NCBI RefSeq assembly: GCF_003710985.1
Contig: NZ_RHHT01000035.1
Location: 1-33,347 of the forward strand
DNA from: Brevibacillus panacihumi
Lineage (GTDB): Bacteria > Bacillota > Bacilli > Brevibacillales > Brevibacillaceae
DNA: 33,347 nt
Direction of reading: 5' to 3'
Under the pieces are notes generated by a model that saw nothing but the letters and a program-made list of their open reading frames with translations, was not told the DNA's origin and did no database searches. The position numbers were made by a program, and so were the translations under genes. Shown in pieces: positions 15,591 to 23,952 of this stretch (the first letter of the stretch is position 1; the number at the start of each line of letters is the position of its first letter).

Positions 15591-16402
15591 TCAATTTCGG
15601 CAGACATCCCGTCCTGGGCGTCCAGATCGCAGCCGTTGATTACGAGTATGCGGTCGAACAGATCATGGCCCATGCTCGGGAGGGGAGCGGCTACGGTGTC
15701 TCGGCTCTGGCGGTGCATGGCGTGATGTGCGGCGTACTGGATGAGGCGCATCGAAGGCGATTGAATGCCTTGGATTTGCTGGTGGCGGATGGACAACCGG
15801 TGCGCTGGGGCTTGCAAATCCTGCACCGCATCCGCCTGCCGGACCGCGTCTATGGACCAGAGTTAACCCTGCGCTTATTGAAAAGGGCTGCGGATGAGCA
15901 GATACCTGTCTATCTCTACGGGAGCACACAGGAGACGATTGAACGCCTGCGGCAAAATCTGACCCGCCGATACCCGAGCCTGATCATTGCCGGATGCTCG
16001 CCTTCTCGTTTTCGCCGACTTACGCAGGAAGAGAAGCAAGAGGTGATCCGCACAATCAAGACGAGCGGGGCGAAGTGGGTCCTGGTAGGGCTGGGGTGCC
16101 CCCGGCAGGAGACATGGGTATACGAATACCGCGACGAGCTGGCCATGCCGCTCGTAGCAGTCGGGGCTGCTTTCGATTTTCACGCGGGCAATCTGCCGCA
16201 AGCACCTGGCTGGATGCAGCGAGCCGGACTGGAATGGCTGTTTCGCCTGATCCAGGAGCCGGGCAGATTATGGCGCCGCTATCTATATTTAAATCCCCTC
16301 TATCTCTGGGCACTCTTTTGCGAACTGCTGGGACTAAAAAAAATCCCGGCTCTGCTGCCGGAGCGAAACGAGCGAACAGAGCGGGAAGAGTCATTCGGGT
16401 AG
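15587..16402 (+). CDS. WecG/TagA/CpsF family glycosyltransferase, 271 aa
   Basis: GT26-type enzymes transfer N-acetylmannosaminuronate, ManNAc or glucose to lipid-linked acceptors. Family motifs are visible in order: [17 protein letters not shown], then [11 protein letters not shown], the [11 protein letters not shown] segment carrying the catalytic aspartate, [28 protein letters not shown], then [38 protein letters not shown] and [20 protein letters not shown]. The ATG at 15587 is chosen: GGAG lies seven bases upstream and ATGA overlaps the epimerase stop. It is the last + strand gene before the convergent glycosidase. Which sugar it adds cannot be deduced. Confidence 0.92.
   Translation: MINFGRHPVLGVQIAAVDYEYAVEQIMAHAREGSGYGVSALAVHGVMCGVLDEAHRRRLNALDLLVADGQPVRWGLQILHRIRLPDRVYGPELTLRLLKRAADEQIPVYLYGSTQETIERLRQNLTRRYPSLIIAGCSPSRFRRLTQEEKQEVIRTIKTSGAKWVLVGLGCPRQETWVYEYRDELAMPLVAVGAAFDFHAGNLPQAPGWMQRAGLEWLFRLIQEPGRLWRRYLYLNPLYLWALFCELLGLKKIPALLPERNERTEREESFG
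16335..16361 (-). terminator. Intrinsic terminator of the GH39-like gene, embedded in the WecG-like coding end
   Basis: Read on the minus strand, CCGGC at 16361-16357 and GCCGG at 16350-16346 form a five-pair stem with a six-base loop, followed by GA and eight Ts (from the A-run at 16336-16343). It lies 50-75 bases past the minus-strand stop codon and inside the last codons of the opposing transferase gene. On the plus strand there is no T-run, so it works in one direction only. Confidence 0.6.
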
Positions 16403-16411
16403 ACTGCCAGG

Positions 16412-18760
16412 TCAGCGGGGCACAACTGTGAGTCTGGGGGCAGACGAATACGTGATGCGCACAGAATCCCCGGCTGACAAAGATATGATGCCGCTGGTCT
16501 GACCCGTGTCGTACCAGGTGGAACCGTTGCGGCTCCATTCGATCAAGGATACGGCCCCTTTGGCTACCAGGACGTCGACTGGGGAGGCCTGCGCATTTTT
16601 GTAGACAAAGGGGCTGCGCGTTGCCGTCAATGCGGCAGGTGCAGGGAGAACGGGCTGCACAGGCTTTGCCAGCGGGAGAAAAACAGGCGGAACGTAAGAG
16701 ACAGGCTGGTTCTGCTGAGTGGTTCTAGCTGTTGACCCCAGTTCATAGCGGGTAGGGCTTTCCTGATAGGCGATCAGATAGATCTGCGAATCGTTGCCGA
16801 TCTTGACGTAATCACCGACACGCAAGGAATTGGCTTTGTTGACCGTGAGCACATAGCTGCCATTGGTCAAGCTTCCGGTAACGCCGCTCAAGGCTCCAAA
16901 AGTCCCGGAGGACAGACATACCCACCCCAGGCCCTCGGTGGCGATCAGATTGGCATCTGTGAAGTAGATTTGATCATGCTTGGAATACGAGCCCGATGTA
17001 GGCAGAACGGGAGAGTAGAGTATGTTCGTCGTGTGAGGGAGGACATGTCCCCGGTCGCTAACCTGCGTCAGGGAGATCCGGGAGATGTACAGCGGCTGTT
17101 TGGTTCCGGTCGGAGCCATGTTGACAATGGATAGACGCAGGTCAGGGGAAGGATCGGGATCCTCCGGCGCGTAATAGAAGGTTACTTCTCTGGTTTGAAA
17201 GGTATCCTGGACGGGCATCTCGAGAAAGGCTTGATCATGCAACGGGGTACCCATTGCCCCCACATCCAGACCCATCGTCCATTTGCCTGCAGCGGGTGCG
17301 GTCGGGAGCTTGTATGTGATGGACATGGTGTACAGATTGCCTTTGGCGAGCGGTTTTCTCAGACGTTGGACCATTTGCTGAAATTGTACGGAAGGGGTGA
17401 GCGTGAGCGTCGTCTGGTTGGGAGGTGCATCTGCGCCCATGTACTTGCTTATGCTCAAGCCGCCTGTATCCCAGCCGACGGGGAAGGAAGTGTCGGAGAT
17501 GCGCAGCGAAAAGTCGCCGTTGTAGAGCAGTTCAGTACGCGTCTTGCTTTGCGGGAAAATCTCCGGAAGTGCCCGATGATCGTCGTAGGATTTTAGATAG
17601 AGGGGCATGGAGGTGACCGTGATGGTCTGCGCTGCCGGGACCTGCTTGCCGTCTGCCGTCTGCATCTGGCTCATGGCAAGCTCGGGCGGCAGGGAGAGCT
17701 GGGCGGTACGGTCATCATCCATCCAGAGAATATATCCGGATCGCCCGTCCGCATAGGTAAGGGAGAGGGTGTGAATGCCCTGTGTAGAAAAAGTGTACTG
17801 ATGCATCGCAGCGCCTGTCAGCCACTCCACCATTCGCTGGTAGGACTGACCCGTAACCGCTACGTTTGGCAGGCGATTGAGGTCCAGCAGACGGATGCGC
17901 GACCAGGGCTGATCCATCCCGTAAAAAACGGCTCGCTCCATCCCCGCGATCCAGTTGCATAAAAACATCCGGTGGATATACGAAATGGCCAAATCATCCG
18001 GCATCTGGACGGAGTAGTCATTTTCGTCGCTGCCGTACAACACCCCTTTGTAGTAAAAGCTGTTCCAGCTGCTCTCTGTATTCCATACAGGGAGAGCACC
18101 CGCGCCTGCTTGCGTAATCACCTGCCGATACTTCCTCGCCAGATCGAGCATGGCTTCTGGGGGCTTGGGATAGGAGTAGAGATGGATGCCGACAATATCG
18201 ATCCAGTCTTTTCCTCCAGCGCGCAAAAAGTCGCCCATTCCCGCAACGCCGTCCTCTGTCGTGTAGGTGGGGCTGATGACCTGGATCTGCGGATCGATGG
18301 CTTTCAATACCTTGTAGGCTTCCATGGTCAACTCCACGAGCTTTGCCAATGTTCCTGAATAAAACCCGCTCAGATTCGGCTCATTCCAGACCTCGTAATA
18401 GCGAATTTTCCCTTTGTAGCGCTGCCCCAATGCCGCCACATAATTGCGCCAATCCTGGATGTTGTGCGGCGGGATGCTGTTGAACAGATCCCCGTACGGC
18501 GAAGAAGAGATTCCGCCTGTGGCCCAGTTCGGTGGTTGACCAAGCTGCATGATGACATCGAGCTTTTCCTGCTCGGCAAAAGCGACGTAAGCATCCACCT
18601 CGCGAAAGTCGAACCGTCCTTTTTGAGCTTCGAGCTGCCGCCAGGTTGTACCGACTCGAAGCGTGCCGAACCCGAGTGGACGCATATTGGAAAGTTCCTG
18701 GATCTGAATCCCGAAAAAACGCCTGTCTATCGGTGAACCCACTTGCAAGCTGTTTACCAT
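16412..18760 (-). CDS. Glycoside hydrolase, clan GH-A (GH39-like), multidomain, 782 aa
   Basis: The first 340 residues form a TIM-barrel glycosidase. The acid/base is Glu127 in YYEVWNEPNLSG and the probable nucleophile is Glu229 in PVWNTESSWN, the pattern of GH39 xylosidases and related GH-A enzymes. Residues about 425-570 look like a beta-sandwich carbohydrate-binding module (LLYNGDFSLRISD, FPVGWDTGG). The last 70 residues (VDVLVAKGAVSLIEWSRNG, then WYDTGQTSG, then SLSAGDSVRITYSSAP) resemble small beta domains at the ends of secreted or phage-tail proteins. No signal peptide is seen. The only in-frame ATG after an upstream stop is 18760, but the AGGAGG site at 18775-18780 lies 14 bases away and better fits an out-of-frame ATG at 18770. 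Opposite orientation within the EPS locus suggests separate control. Xylan- or xyloside-cleaving activity fits the UDP-xylose route, by inference. Confidence 0.85.
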   Translation of the reverse strand: MVNSLQVGSPIDRRFFGIQIQELSNMRPLGFGTLRVGTTWRQLEAQKGRFDFREVDAYVAFAEQEKLDVIMQLGQPPNWATGGISSSPYGDLFNSIPPHNIQDWRNYVAALGQRYKGKIRYYEVWNEPNLSGFYSGTLAKLVELTMEAYKVLKAIDPQIQVISPTYTTEDGVAGMGDFLRAGGKDWIDIVGIHLYSYPKPPEAMLDLARKYRQVITQAGAGALPVWNTESSWNSFYYKGVLYGSDENDYSVQMPDDLAISYIHRMFLCNWIAGMERAVFYGMDQPWSRIRLLDLNRLPNVAVTGQSYQRMVEWLTGAAMHQYTFSTQGIHTLSLTYADGRSGYILWMDDDRTAQLSLPPELAMSQMQTADGKQVPAAQTITVTSMPLYLKSYDDHRALPEIFPQSKTRTELLYNGDFSLRISDTSFPVGWDTGGLSISKYMGADAPPNQTTLTLTPSVQFQQMVQRLRKPLAKGNLYTMSITYKLPTAPAAGKWTMGLDVGAMGTPLHDQAFLEMPVQDTFQTREVTFYYAPEDPDPSPDLRLSIVNMAPTGTKQPLYISRISLTQVSDRGHVLPHTTNILYSPVLPTSGSYSKHDQIYFTDANLIATEGLGWVCLSSGTFGALSGVTGSLTNGSYVLTVNKANSLRVGDYVKIGNDSQIYLIAYQESPTRYELGSTARTTQQNQPVSYVPPVFLPLAKPVQPVLPAPAALTATRSPFVYKNAQASPVDVLVAKGAVSLIEWSRNGSTWYDTGQTSGIISLSAGDSVRITYSSAPRLTVVPR

Positions 18761-18899
18761 CGGATTGCATCAATCCTCCTTTTGTTACATTTTCGTACCT
18801 TGTCTTGCTATTTCTAGCTTATGAAAATCCCCTCATGCTTGTATCAGCGATTGGCAACGTGAAGCGTAAAATAGATTCGGCTGGAAAGAGAGGAGACGC

Positions 18900-20120
18900 A
18901 TGAAAATACTGCTGTCTGCATTTGCCTGCGAGCCTGATCGCGGTTCGGAGCCTGGCTTCGGCTGGAATGCTGCTGTCGAGCTGGCCCGGCAGGGAAACGA
19001 CGTCTGGGTATTGACCCGTCCCGAGGGAAGGGCAGCCATTGAACGAAAGCTGGCTGAAGAACATGTGCCGTCCTTACATGTTGTCTATGTAAAAGATCGC
19101 CCGCAGATTCGCCGTTTGATCAGAGGAAATGCCGGCTATTTTATCAATTACTTTTACTGGCAGCATCAGGCGTACAAGGCTGCCAAGCGGCTGGACGCAG
19201 ACATTTCCTTCGATGTCATCCATCATATGACCCTGGGGAGTCTGCAAGGGGGTTCCTGGCTGTGGCGCTTGAAAAAACCGATGGTGTTCGGTCCTGTCGG
19301 GGGAGGACAAACCGCGCCGGCGGAGTTCAGGCGATATTTTGGTAAAAAATGGGTCAATGAGGCTGCCCGTTCCCTCTTGCGATGCAGGATGGCGGGCTGG
19401 AATCCCGTCCTGCGCGGGACCATCCGCCATGCCAGCAAGACATTGGTGACGAACCGGGATACGCTCCAAATAGCCCGGGCGGTCGGCGGAAAAAACGTCA
19501 CGCTGTTTCTGGATACCTCGTTGCCCCGCGATTTTTTCCCAGACAAGCTGCCCGAAAGGAGAACGAACGGCGGGATGAAGCTCCTCTGGGTAGGGCGGTT
19601 GATGCCGCGCAAAGCCCTCAGGCTTGCCGTCGAAGCGATGGCCAAGGTGGATCGCGGGCTGGGGGTTCAACTGTACATCATCGGCGGCGGCGAGCTGGAG
19701 GATCAGGTCCCGAGGTGGATTGCGGAATACGGGGTGGAGAAGCAGGTGCTCTATCTCGGCCAGCTTCCCTGGGAGCAGGTAAAGGAGCACTACCTGACCA
19801 GCGATTGTTTTTTGTTTACCAGTCTGCGGGATTCCTTCGGCGCACAGGTGCTGGAGGCGATGGCGTACGGGCTTCCGGTCATTGTGCTGGACCATCATGG
19901 TGTGCGGGATTTTGTGCCTGACGATGCGGGCATCAAGATTCCGGTCTTGAACCCGGAGCAGGCGGTGCAGCAGATAGCGGATGCAATCCAGTACCTCTGT
20001 CTGCACCCCGACGAGCGCAGGCGCATGGGGGCAAGGGGCTATTCTTTTGCCCGTGATCACACATGGGAAGCATTCGGTCAAAAGATGGAGTCCATCTACA
20101 GGGAGATCCAATCATGCTGA
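18900..20120 (+). CDS. Family 4 glycosyltransferase, 406 aa
   Basis: A GT-B glycosyltransferase. The N-terminus reads LLSAFACEPDRGSEPGFGWN, a signature of a GT4 subgroup common in polysaccharide clusters, then VFGPVGGGQTAP. The C-terminal domain has LLWVGRLMPRKALRLAVEAM, IGGGELEDQ, then LGQLPWEQVKEHYLTSDCFL, then SLRDSFGAQVLEAMAYGLPV with the expected acidic residues for donor binding. The start has GAGAGGAG seven bases upstream. It is divergent from the glycosidase (139-base gap, which must hold both promoters; I find no convincing -35/-10 pair in it) and overlaps the GH9 gene by seven bases. Sugar specificity is unknown. Confidence 0.92.
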   Translation: MKILLSAFACEPDRGSEPGFGWNAAVELARQGNDVWVLTRPEGRAAIERKLAEEHVPSLHVVYVKDRPQIRRLIRGNAGYFINYFYWQHQAYKAAKRLDADISFDVIHHMTLGSLQGGSWLWRLKKPMVFGPVGGGQTAPAEFRRYFGKKWVNEAARSLLRCRMAGWNPVLRGTIRHASKTLVTNRDTLQIARAVGGKNVTLFLDTSLPRDFFPDKLPERRTNGGMKLLWVGRLMPRKALRLAVEAMAKVDRGLGVQLYIIGGGELEDQVPRWIAEYGVEKQVLYLGQLPWEQVKEHYLTSDCFLFTSLRDSFGAQVLEAMAYGLPVIVLDHHGVRDFVPDDAGIKIPVLNPEQAVQQIADAIQYLCLHPDERRRMGARGYSFARDHTWEAFGQKMESIYREIQSC

Positions 20121-21859
20121 AAGGAAAGATCCATTCCTCGCGGTGGACGGGATGGATGGTCGTACTGGCTTTGCTAGCAGTTCTTGCTGTCTTGTATTTG
20201 ACACGGGAGGACATAACGTCTCCGCCTCATCTGGTGAACCCGCAGCCCGCAACCCGGGAGATTGGGATCAACCAGGCAGGCTACGCGCCGTCTGCGGTCA
20301 AAATCGCGTATACGACGACAGCTGTCGGGGAATTTTCGCTCGTCGATCTGCAAGCGAACCATGCCGTATTTCGCGGTGTCCCGACAATCAGCCAAAAGGA
20401 ACGAAATTCTGGAAAGCCTGTCTATCAGATGGATTTTTCTTCGTTTCAAAAACCGGGCGTATACCAGATTCAGTTATCCAATGGACGCGGCAGCGCCCCC
20501 TTCGCGATCAGCGACCACGTCTACCAAAGCATCTATCAGACCGCGATGCGTTCCTATGAATTGCAGCGCTGCGGAATCGCTCTCGCCGACACTGTCTCCC
20601 ATGTGCATCACGAAGCCTGCCATCTGGCTCCTGCCCAGGTGATCGGAGGGCAAGGAGGGGAGCGGGATGTGACGGGAGGCTGGCATGATGCCGGAGATTA
20701 TGGCAAGTACACTGCCAATGCAGGCATGACGACTGCTCAACTGCTGTTGGCGTATGAGCTGGCGCCGATGACGCTGAAAAATACGTCTCTCTCTTTGCCG
20801 CAGGCAGATGAGGGGGAGCGCGTTGCCCATGCTGGTGAGCCGGACGCTTTGGCCGTGATACGGGTAGAGCTTGACTGGATGCGCAAGATGCAGCGAGAGG
20901 ACGGGGCCGTGCATCACAGTGTGAAGACAGCGGAGTTTCCCGGGATGATTCTGCCCGAGGAGGATCGACAGCCACAGTATCTCTACCCTGTCTCGACACC
21001 GGATACGGCGATCTTTGCGGCAGCGATGGCGCGTGCTTCCCGCGTCTACCATTCCTACGACGAGCCTTATGCTCAGATGCTGCTGGATGCATCGAAGAAA
21101 GCGTGGGCTTTTCTCGAAGGTTCAAGCGAATTGCTGGTCCCCGAATCAGTCCAAGCCTATCGGATCAAAAGCGACAAGCAGAGCCGGGTATGGGCGGCTG
21201 CTGAATTGTACTTCGCGACTGGCGATCTTCGCTACCGCTCCTACGTGGAGAAGAATCTGGGAGAACTGGAGCTTCGACCAAAAAAGCTGACCCCATCGTA
21301 TTGGCAGCATACCTCCGCGATGACAATCATCACTCTGGCCATGCACCAGCGCACTGATTGGGAGTTGACGCAGCAGATGCGCAATCTGCTGATTCGCCAT
21401 GCAGATCAGGTGGTGAGCCGGATCAATCAGACCGCGTACGGCACGGTCCTGCAAGCCCGTGATTACGACTGGGCTTCGACCAAGACTTCACTTGGGTACG
21501 GCGTGCATCTGGCCGTGGCCTACCAGATGGAGCCCAAGCCTGCCTACCTGGCAGCCATGTCCCGGCAATTGGACTGGGTGTTGGGCGCCAATCCCCTCGC
21601 TCAGTCATTCGTTACCGGAATCGGCATGTTTTCGCCCGTCCATCCCCACCACCGCTATTCGGCAGCCAGCGGAATTCTTGTCCCGGGGCTTTTGGTCGGC
21701 GGCCCCAATGCGAATGCCAACGACAATGTCGCACCGCAAAAGCAAGGGGCCAAAAGCTACGTGGACGATGTGCGTTCCTTCGCCACGAATGAATATGCGA
21801 TTGATTACAACGCTCCCCTCGTCGTGGTAGCAGGATTTCTCCATGAGAGAAGGAATTAG
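20114..21859 (+). CDS. Membrane-anchored family 9 glycoside hydrolase (endoglucanase-like), 581 aa
   Basis: GH9 enzymes are mostly endo-beta-1,4-glucanases. An N-terminal hydrophobic helix (about residues 14-31, WMVVLALLAVLAVLYL) with basic residues before it and no clear cleavage site suggests a signal anchor with the enzyme outside. An Ig-like N-terminal domain follows (IGINQAGYAPSAVKIAYTTT). The catalytic domain has WHDAGDYGKYTANAG (aspartates 192 and 195), ANPLAQSFVTGIGMFSPVHP with HHR, and the C-terminal NEYAIDYNAPLV with the proton-donor Glu560. All GH9 catalytic positions are kept. The start at 20114 overlaps the preceding stop (ATGCTGA) with GGGAGA upstream; the earlier ATG at 20063 is inside the GT4 gene. 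Being coupled to a glycosyltransferase, it probably trims or releases the polymer. Confidence 0.92.
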   Translation: MLKGKIHSSRWTGWMVVLALLAVLAVLYLTREDITSPPHLVNPQPATREIGINQAGYAPSAVKIAYTTTAVGEFSLVDLQANHAVFRGVPTISQKERNSGKPVYQMDFSSFQKPGVYQIQLSNGRGSAPFAISDHVYQSIYQTAMRSYELQRCGIALADTVSHVHHEACHLAPAQVIGGQGGERDVTGGWHDAGDYGKYTANAGMTTAQLLLAYELAPMTLKNTSLSLPQADEGERVAHAGEPDALAVIRVELDWMRKMQREDGAVHHSVKTAEFPGMILPEEDRQPQYLYPVSTPDTAIFAAAMARASRVYHSYDEPYAQMLLDASKKAWAFLEGSSELLVPESVQAYRIKSDKQSRVWAAAELYFATGDLRYRSYVEKNLGELELRPKKLTPSYWQHTSAMTIITLAMHQRTDWELTQQMRNLLIRHADQVVSRINQTAYGTVLQARDYDWASTKTSLGYGVHLAVAYQMEPKPAYLAAMSRQLDWVLGANPLAQSFVTGIGMFSPVHPHHRYSAASGILVPGLLVGGPNANANDNVAPQKQGAKSYVDDVRSFATNEYAIDYNAPLVVVAGFLHERRN

Positions 21860-21898
21860 CTTGGGAAGAGAATGAAATCAATGGGGGGAAGAATCGCT

Positions 21899-23131
21899 AT
21901 GGTGAACAAAGAGGCCGCACAAGTGCGTTTGAACCCGATGAATCGACGAAACGGAAACGAAATGAACATTCCGGAATTTGTATCCCCAAAAGCCGCGCAA
22001 ATCGCCCAAGCCTTCCATCGCACCTTTCCCGATTATCACCCGACGCCGCTTGTAGGCTTGCCAAAGTTGGCCGCCAAACTCGGAATCCGACAGCTTCTGG
22101 TCAAAGACGAATCCCATCGCTTCGGTCTTAACGCGTTTAAAGTACTGGGAGCCTCCTATGCCATGGCGTGTTATCTCTGCGATAGGCTGAAGCTTCCGAT
22201 CGAGGAAGCGGACTTCGCTTATTTGCGGTCTGAAGAGGTGAAAAGACAACTTGGAGAGCTGACCTTCGTCACCGCGACTGATGGCAATCATGGCAGGGCA
22301 GTCGCTTGGGCAGCCGCCCAATTGGGACAAAGGGCAGTCGTCTATCTGCCGAAGGGGAGTGCGTCCCAACGCGTGGAGGCAATACGCCAGACCGGGGCGC
22401 ACGCTCATGTCATCAACGGCAGCTACGATGAAGCCGTTCGCCTTTCGGATCAGATGGCGCGCGAGCGAGGCTGGCAGGTCATCCAGGACACAGCCTGGGA
22501 GGGGTATACCGACATCCCGGCGTGGATCATGCAGGGATATACGACCATGGCGGCAGAAGCCATTCAGCAAATAGCGGAACAGTTCCCGGAAGAAGCCCCG
22601 ACCCATCTATTTTTGCAGGCTGGGGTCGGCTCCATGGCGGCAGCGGTGCTTGGCCATGGAGTTGCCAGGAACCCGTCAAAATATCCGTTTACGATCATCG
22701 TGGAGCCGCATGCTGCCGACTGCTTCTACCGCTCCGCAGCAGGAGATGGACGGGCATTGCCGGCTATGGGAGACCTGCGGACGATCATGGCAGGACTCGC
22801 TTGCGGCGAGCCCAGTCCGTTGGCGTGGGAGATCCTGCGCGATTATGCCGATGCCTTTGCTAGCTGCCCGGACTCGGTTGCGGCAGATGGCATGCGCAGC
22901 CTGGGGCTTCCTGTCGGGGATGACCAGCCGATCGTAAGCGGGGAGAGCGGTGCCGTCGGTGTCGGACTGTTGGCAGCGTTGATGCAGCAAGAGGAGTGGG
23001 AGGATTTTCGAAAAACGGCAAAGCTGGACGAGACATCTGTCGTTCTCTGCTTTAGCACGGAAGGCGACACCGACCGGGAATCCTATGAGCGAATCGTCCG
23101 CCATGACGCGAAAATAAAAGGAAAGGCGTGA
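21899..23131 (+). CDS. dpaL: Diaminopropionate ammonia-lyase, 410 aa
   Basis: A pyridoxal-phosphate enzyme that breaks 2,3-diaminopropionate into pyruvate and ammonia. The PLP lysine is Lys81 in RFGLNAFKVLGASYAM. Other fold-type II motifs are TATDGNHGRAVAWAAAQLGQ, then WEGYTDIPAWIMQGYTTMAAE, then LQAGVGSMAAAVLG and SGESGAVGVGLLAAL. ATG at 21899 is preferred: a GGGGGGAA run ends eight bases before it, and the N-terminal length then matches E. coli YgeX. An upstream ATG at 21872 is possible. It follows the GH9 gene by 39 bases without a terminator, so it may be read from the EPS transcript although its chemistry is unrelated. The terminator at 23186 closes the unit. Confidence 0.92.
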   Translation: MVNKEAAQVRLNPMNRRNGNEMNIPEFVSPKAAQIAQAFHRTFPDYHPTPLVGLPKLAAKLGIRQLLVKDESHRFGLNAFKVLGASYAMACYLCDRLKLPIEEADFAYLRSEEVKRQLGELTFVTATDGNHGRAVAWAAAQLGQRAVVYLPKGSASQRVEAIRQTGAHAHVINGSYDEAVRLSDQMARERGWQVIQDTAWEGYTDIPAWIMQGYTTMAAEAIQQIAEQFPEEAPTHLFLQAGVGSMAAAVLGHGVARNPSKYPFTIIVEPHAADCFYRSAAGDGRALPAMGDLRTIMAGLACGEPSPLAWEILRDYADAFASCPDSVAADGMRSLGLPVGDDQPIVSGESGAVGVGLLAALMQQEEWEDFRKTAKLDETSVVLCFSTEGDTDRESYERIVRHDAKIKGKA

Positions 23132-23185
23132 AATCCTGTGCTTTTTCCGCAGGTGCAGGATTGCATGCTCCAACGTAACTTGAGT

Positions 23186-23220
23186 GAGGCAGCGGGGCAG
23201 CAGAGAACTGCCTCTTTTTT
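23186..23220 (+). terminator. Intrinsic terminator after the ammonia-lyase
   Basis: GAGGCAG at 23186-23192 and CTGCCTC at 23208-23214 form a perfect seven-pair stem, followed by six Ts and then GTTTT. It lies about 55 bases after the stop codon. Confidence 0.85.
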
Positions 23221-23237
23221 GTTTTGGCGGCTTTTTG

Positions 23238-23246
23238 TGGTATGAT
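23238..23246 (+). promoter_or_regulatory. Extended -10 promoter of the signal peptidase gene
   Basis: TGGTATGAT at 23238-23246 is an extended -10 element (TGn before TATGAT); no good -35 is seen. Transcription would start near 23253, which makes the ATG at 23255 almost the first base of the message and favours the GTG at 23294, which has an AAAGGAG upstream. Confidence 0.5.
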
Positions 23247-23293
23247 AGCTTCGAATGAATGAAGGAGCTGTTGGAAAGGAGTGTCGGTCTCGC

Positions 23294-23854
23294 GTGAAAG
23301 AATTTTTTGGATGGGTCAGATCGATCTGTTTTGCTATCGTCCTCGCCCTGGCGCTGGGCATTTTCGTCTTCCAGCCCTACAAGGTGGATGGGCACTCGAT
23401 GGATCCGACCCTGCAGGATGAACAACGTGTTTTTGTGTCCAAACTATCCCATACTTTTTCGTATCTGCCGGATTACGGCGACATCGTGGTCGTCGACAGC
23501 CGGGTGAAACGAAACCGTACCCTGTTGGATGATATTACAGGTCACCCTTTGGTCAGCATGGTGCTGGGTCAACCGGAAGACAAGTCGATGTACATCAAGC
23601 GTGTGATCGGCAAGCCGGGAGATGTGCTGGAATTTAAAAACAACCAGGTATATCGCAACGGTGTGCCTTTGGAGGAGCCATATATCAAGGAAAAGATGGA
23701 GTATATGTCCGACCAGGTAGTGACGGTACCGGAAGATCATGTCTTCGTAATGGGCGACAATCGCAATGACAGTACAGATTCGCGCGAATTGGGAGCCATT
23801 CCGATGAATCATATCATTGGAACGATGATCAAAAACCCATTTTCTTCGCAATAA
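23294..23854 (+). CDS. lepB: Type I signal peptidase, 186 aa
   Basis: Cleaves signal peptides from secreted proteins on the outer face of the membrane. One N-terminal membrane helix (about residues 7-25) is followed by the serine box GHSMDPTL (catalytic Ser35), the lysine box YIKRVIGKPGD (catalytic Lys102) and the C-terminal GDNRNDSTDSRELG. Length and single anchor are those of Gram-positive SipS-type enzymes. The GTG start is chosen because AAAGGAG at 23275-23281 lies upstream (spacing of 12 is long) and the promoter would leave no leader for the ATG at 23255. Starting at 23255 would add 13 residues. It is monocistronic between two terminators. Confidence 0.93.
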   Translation: MKEFFGWVRSICFAIVLALALGIFVFQPYKVDGHSMDPTLQDEQRVFVSKLSHTFSYLPDYGDIVVVDSRVKRNRTLLDDITGHPLVSMVLGQPEDKSMYIKRVIGKPGDVLEFKNNQVYRNGVPLEEPYIKEKMEYMSDQVVTVPEDHVFVMGDNRNDSTDSRELGAIPMNHIIGTMIKNPFSSQ

Positions 23855-23869
23855 ATCGCGAACGCAGTG

Positions 23870-23910
23870 GCAAGGGTTTTTCTGTTGGGAAAACTCTTGC
23901 TTCTCTTTCT
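23870..23910 (+). terminator. Intrinsic terminator after the signal peptidase gene
   Basis: GCAAGGGTTTT at 23870-23880 pairs with AAAACTCTTGC at 23890-23900 (11 pairs including one G-U), and a pyrimidine tract TTCTCTTTCT follows. Confidence 0.7.
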
Positions 23911-23952
23911 GCTCTATATGTCTGAATATTCTGCGTAAAAGAGGGGATGCAT

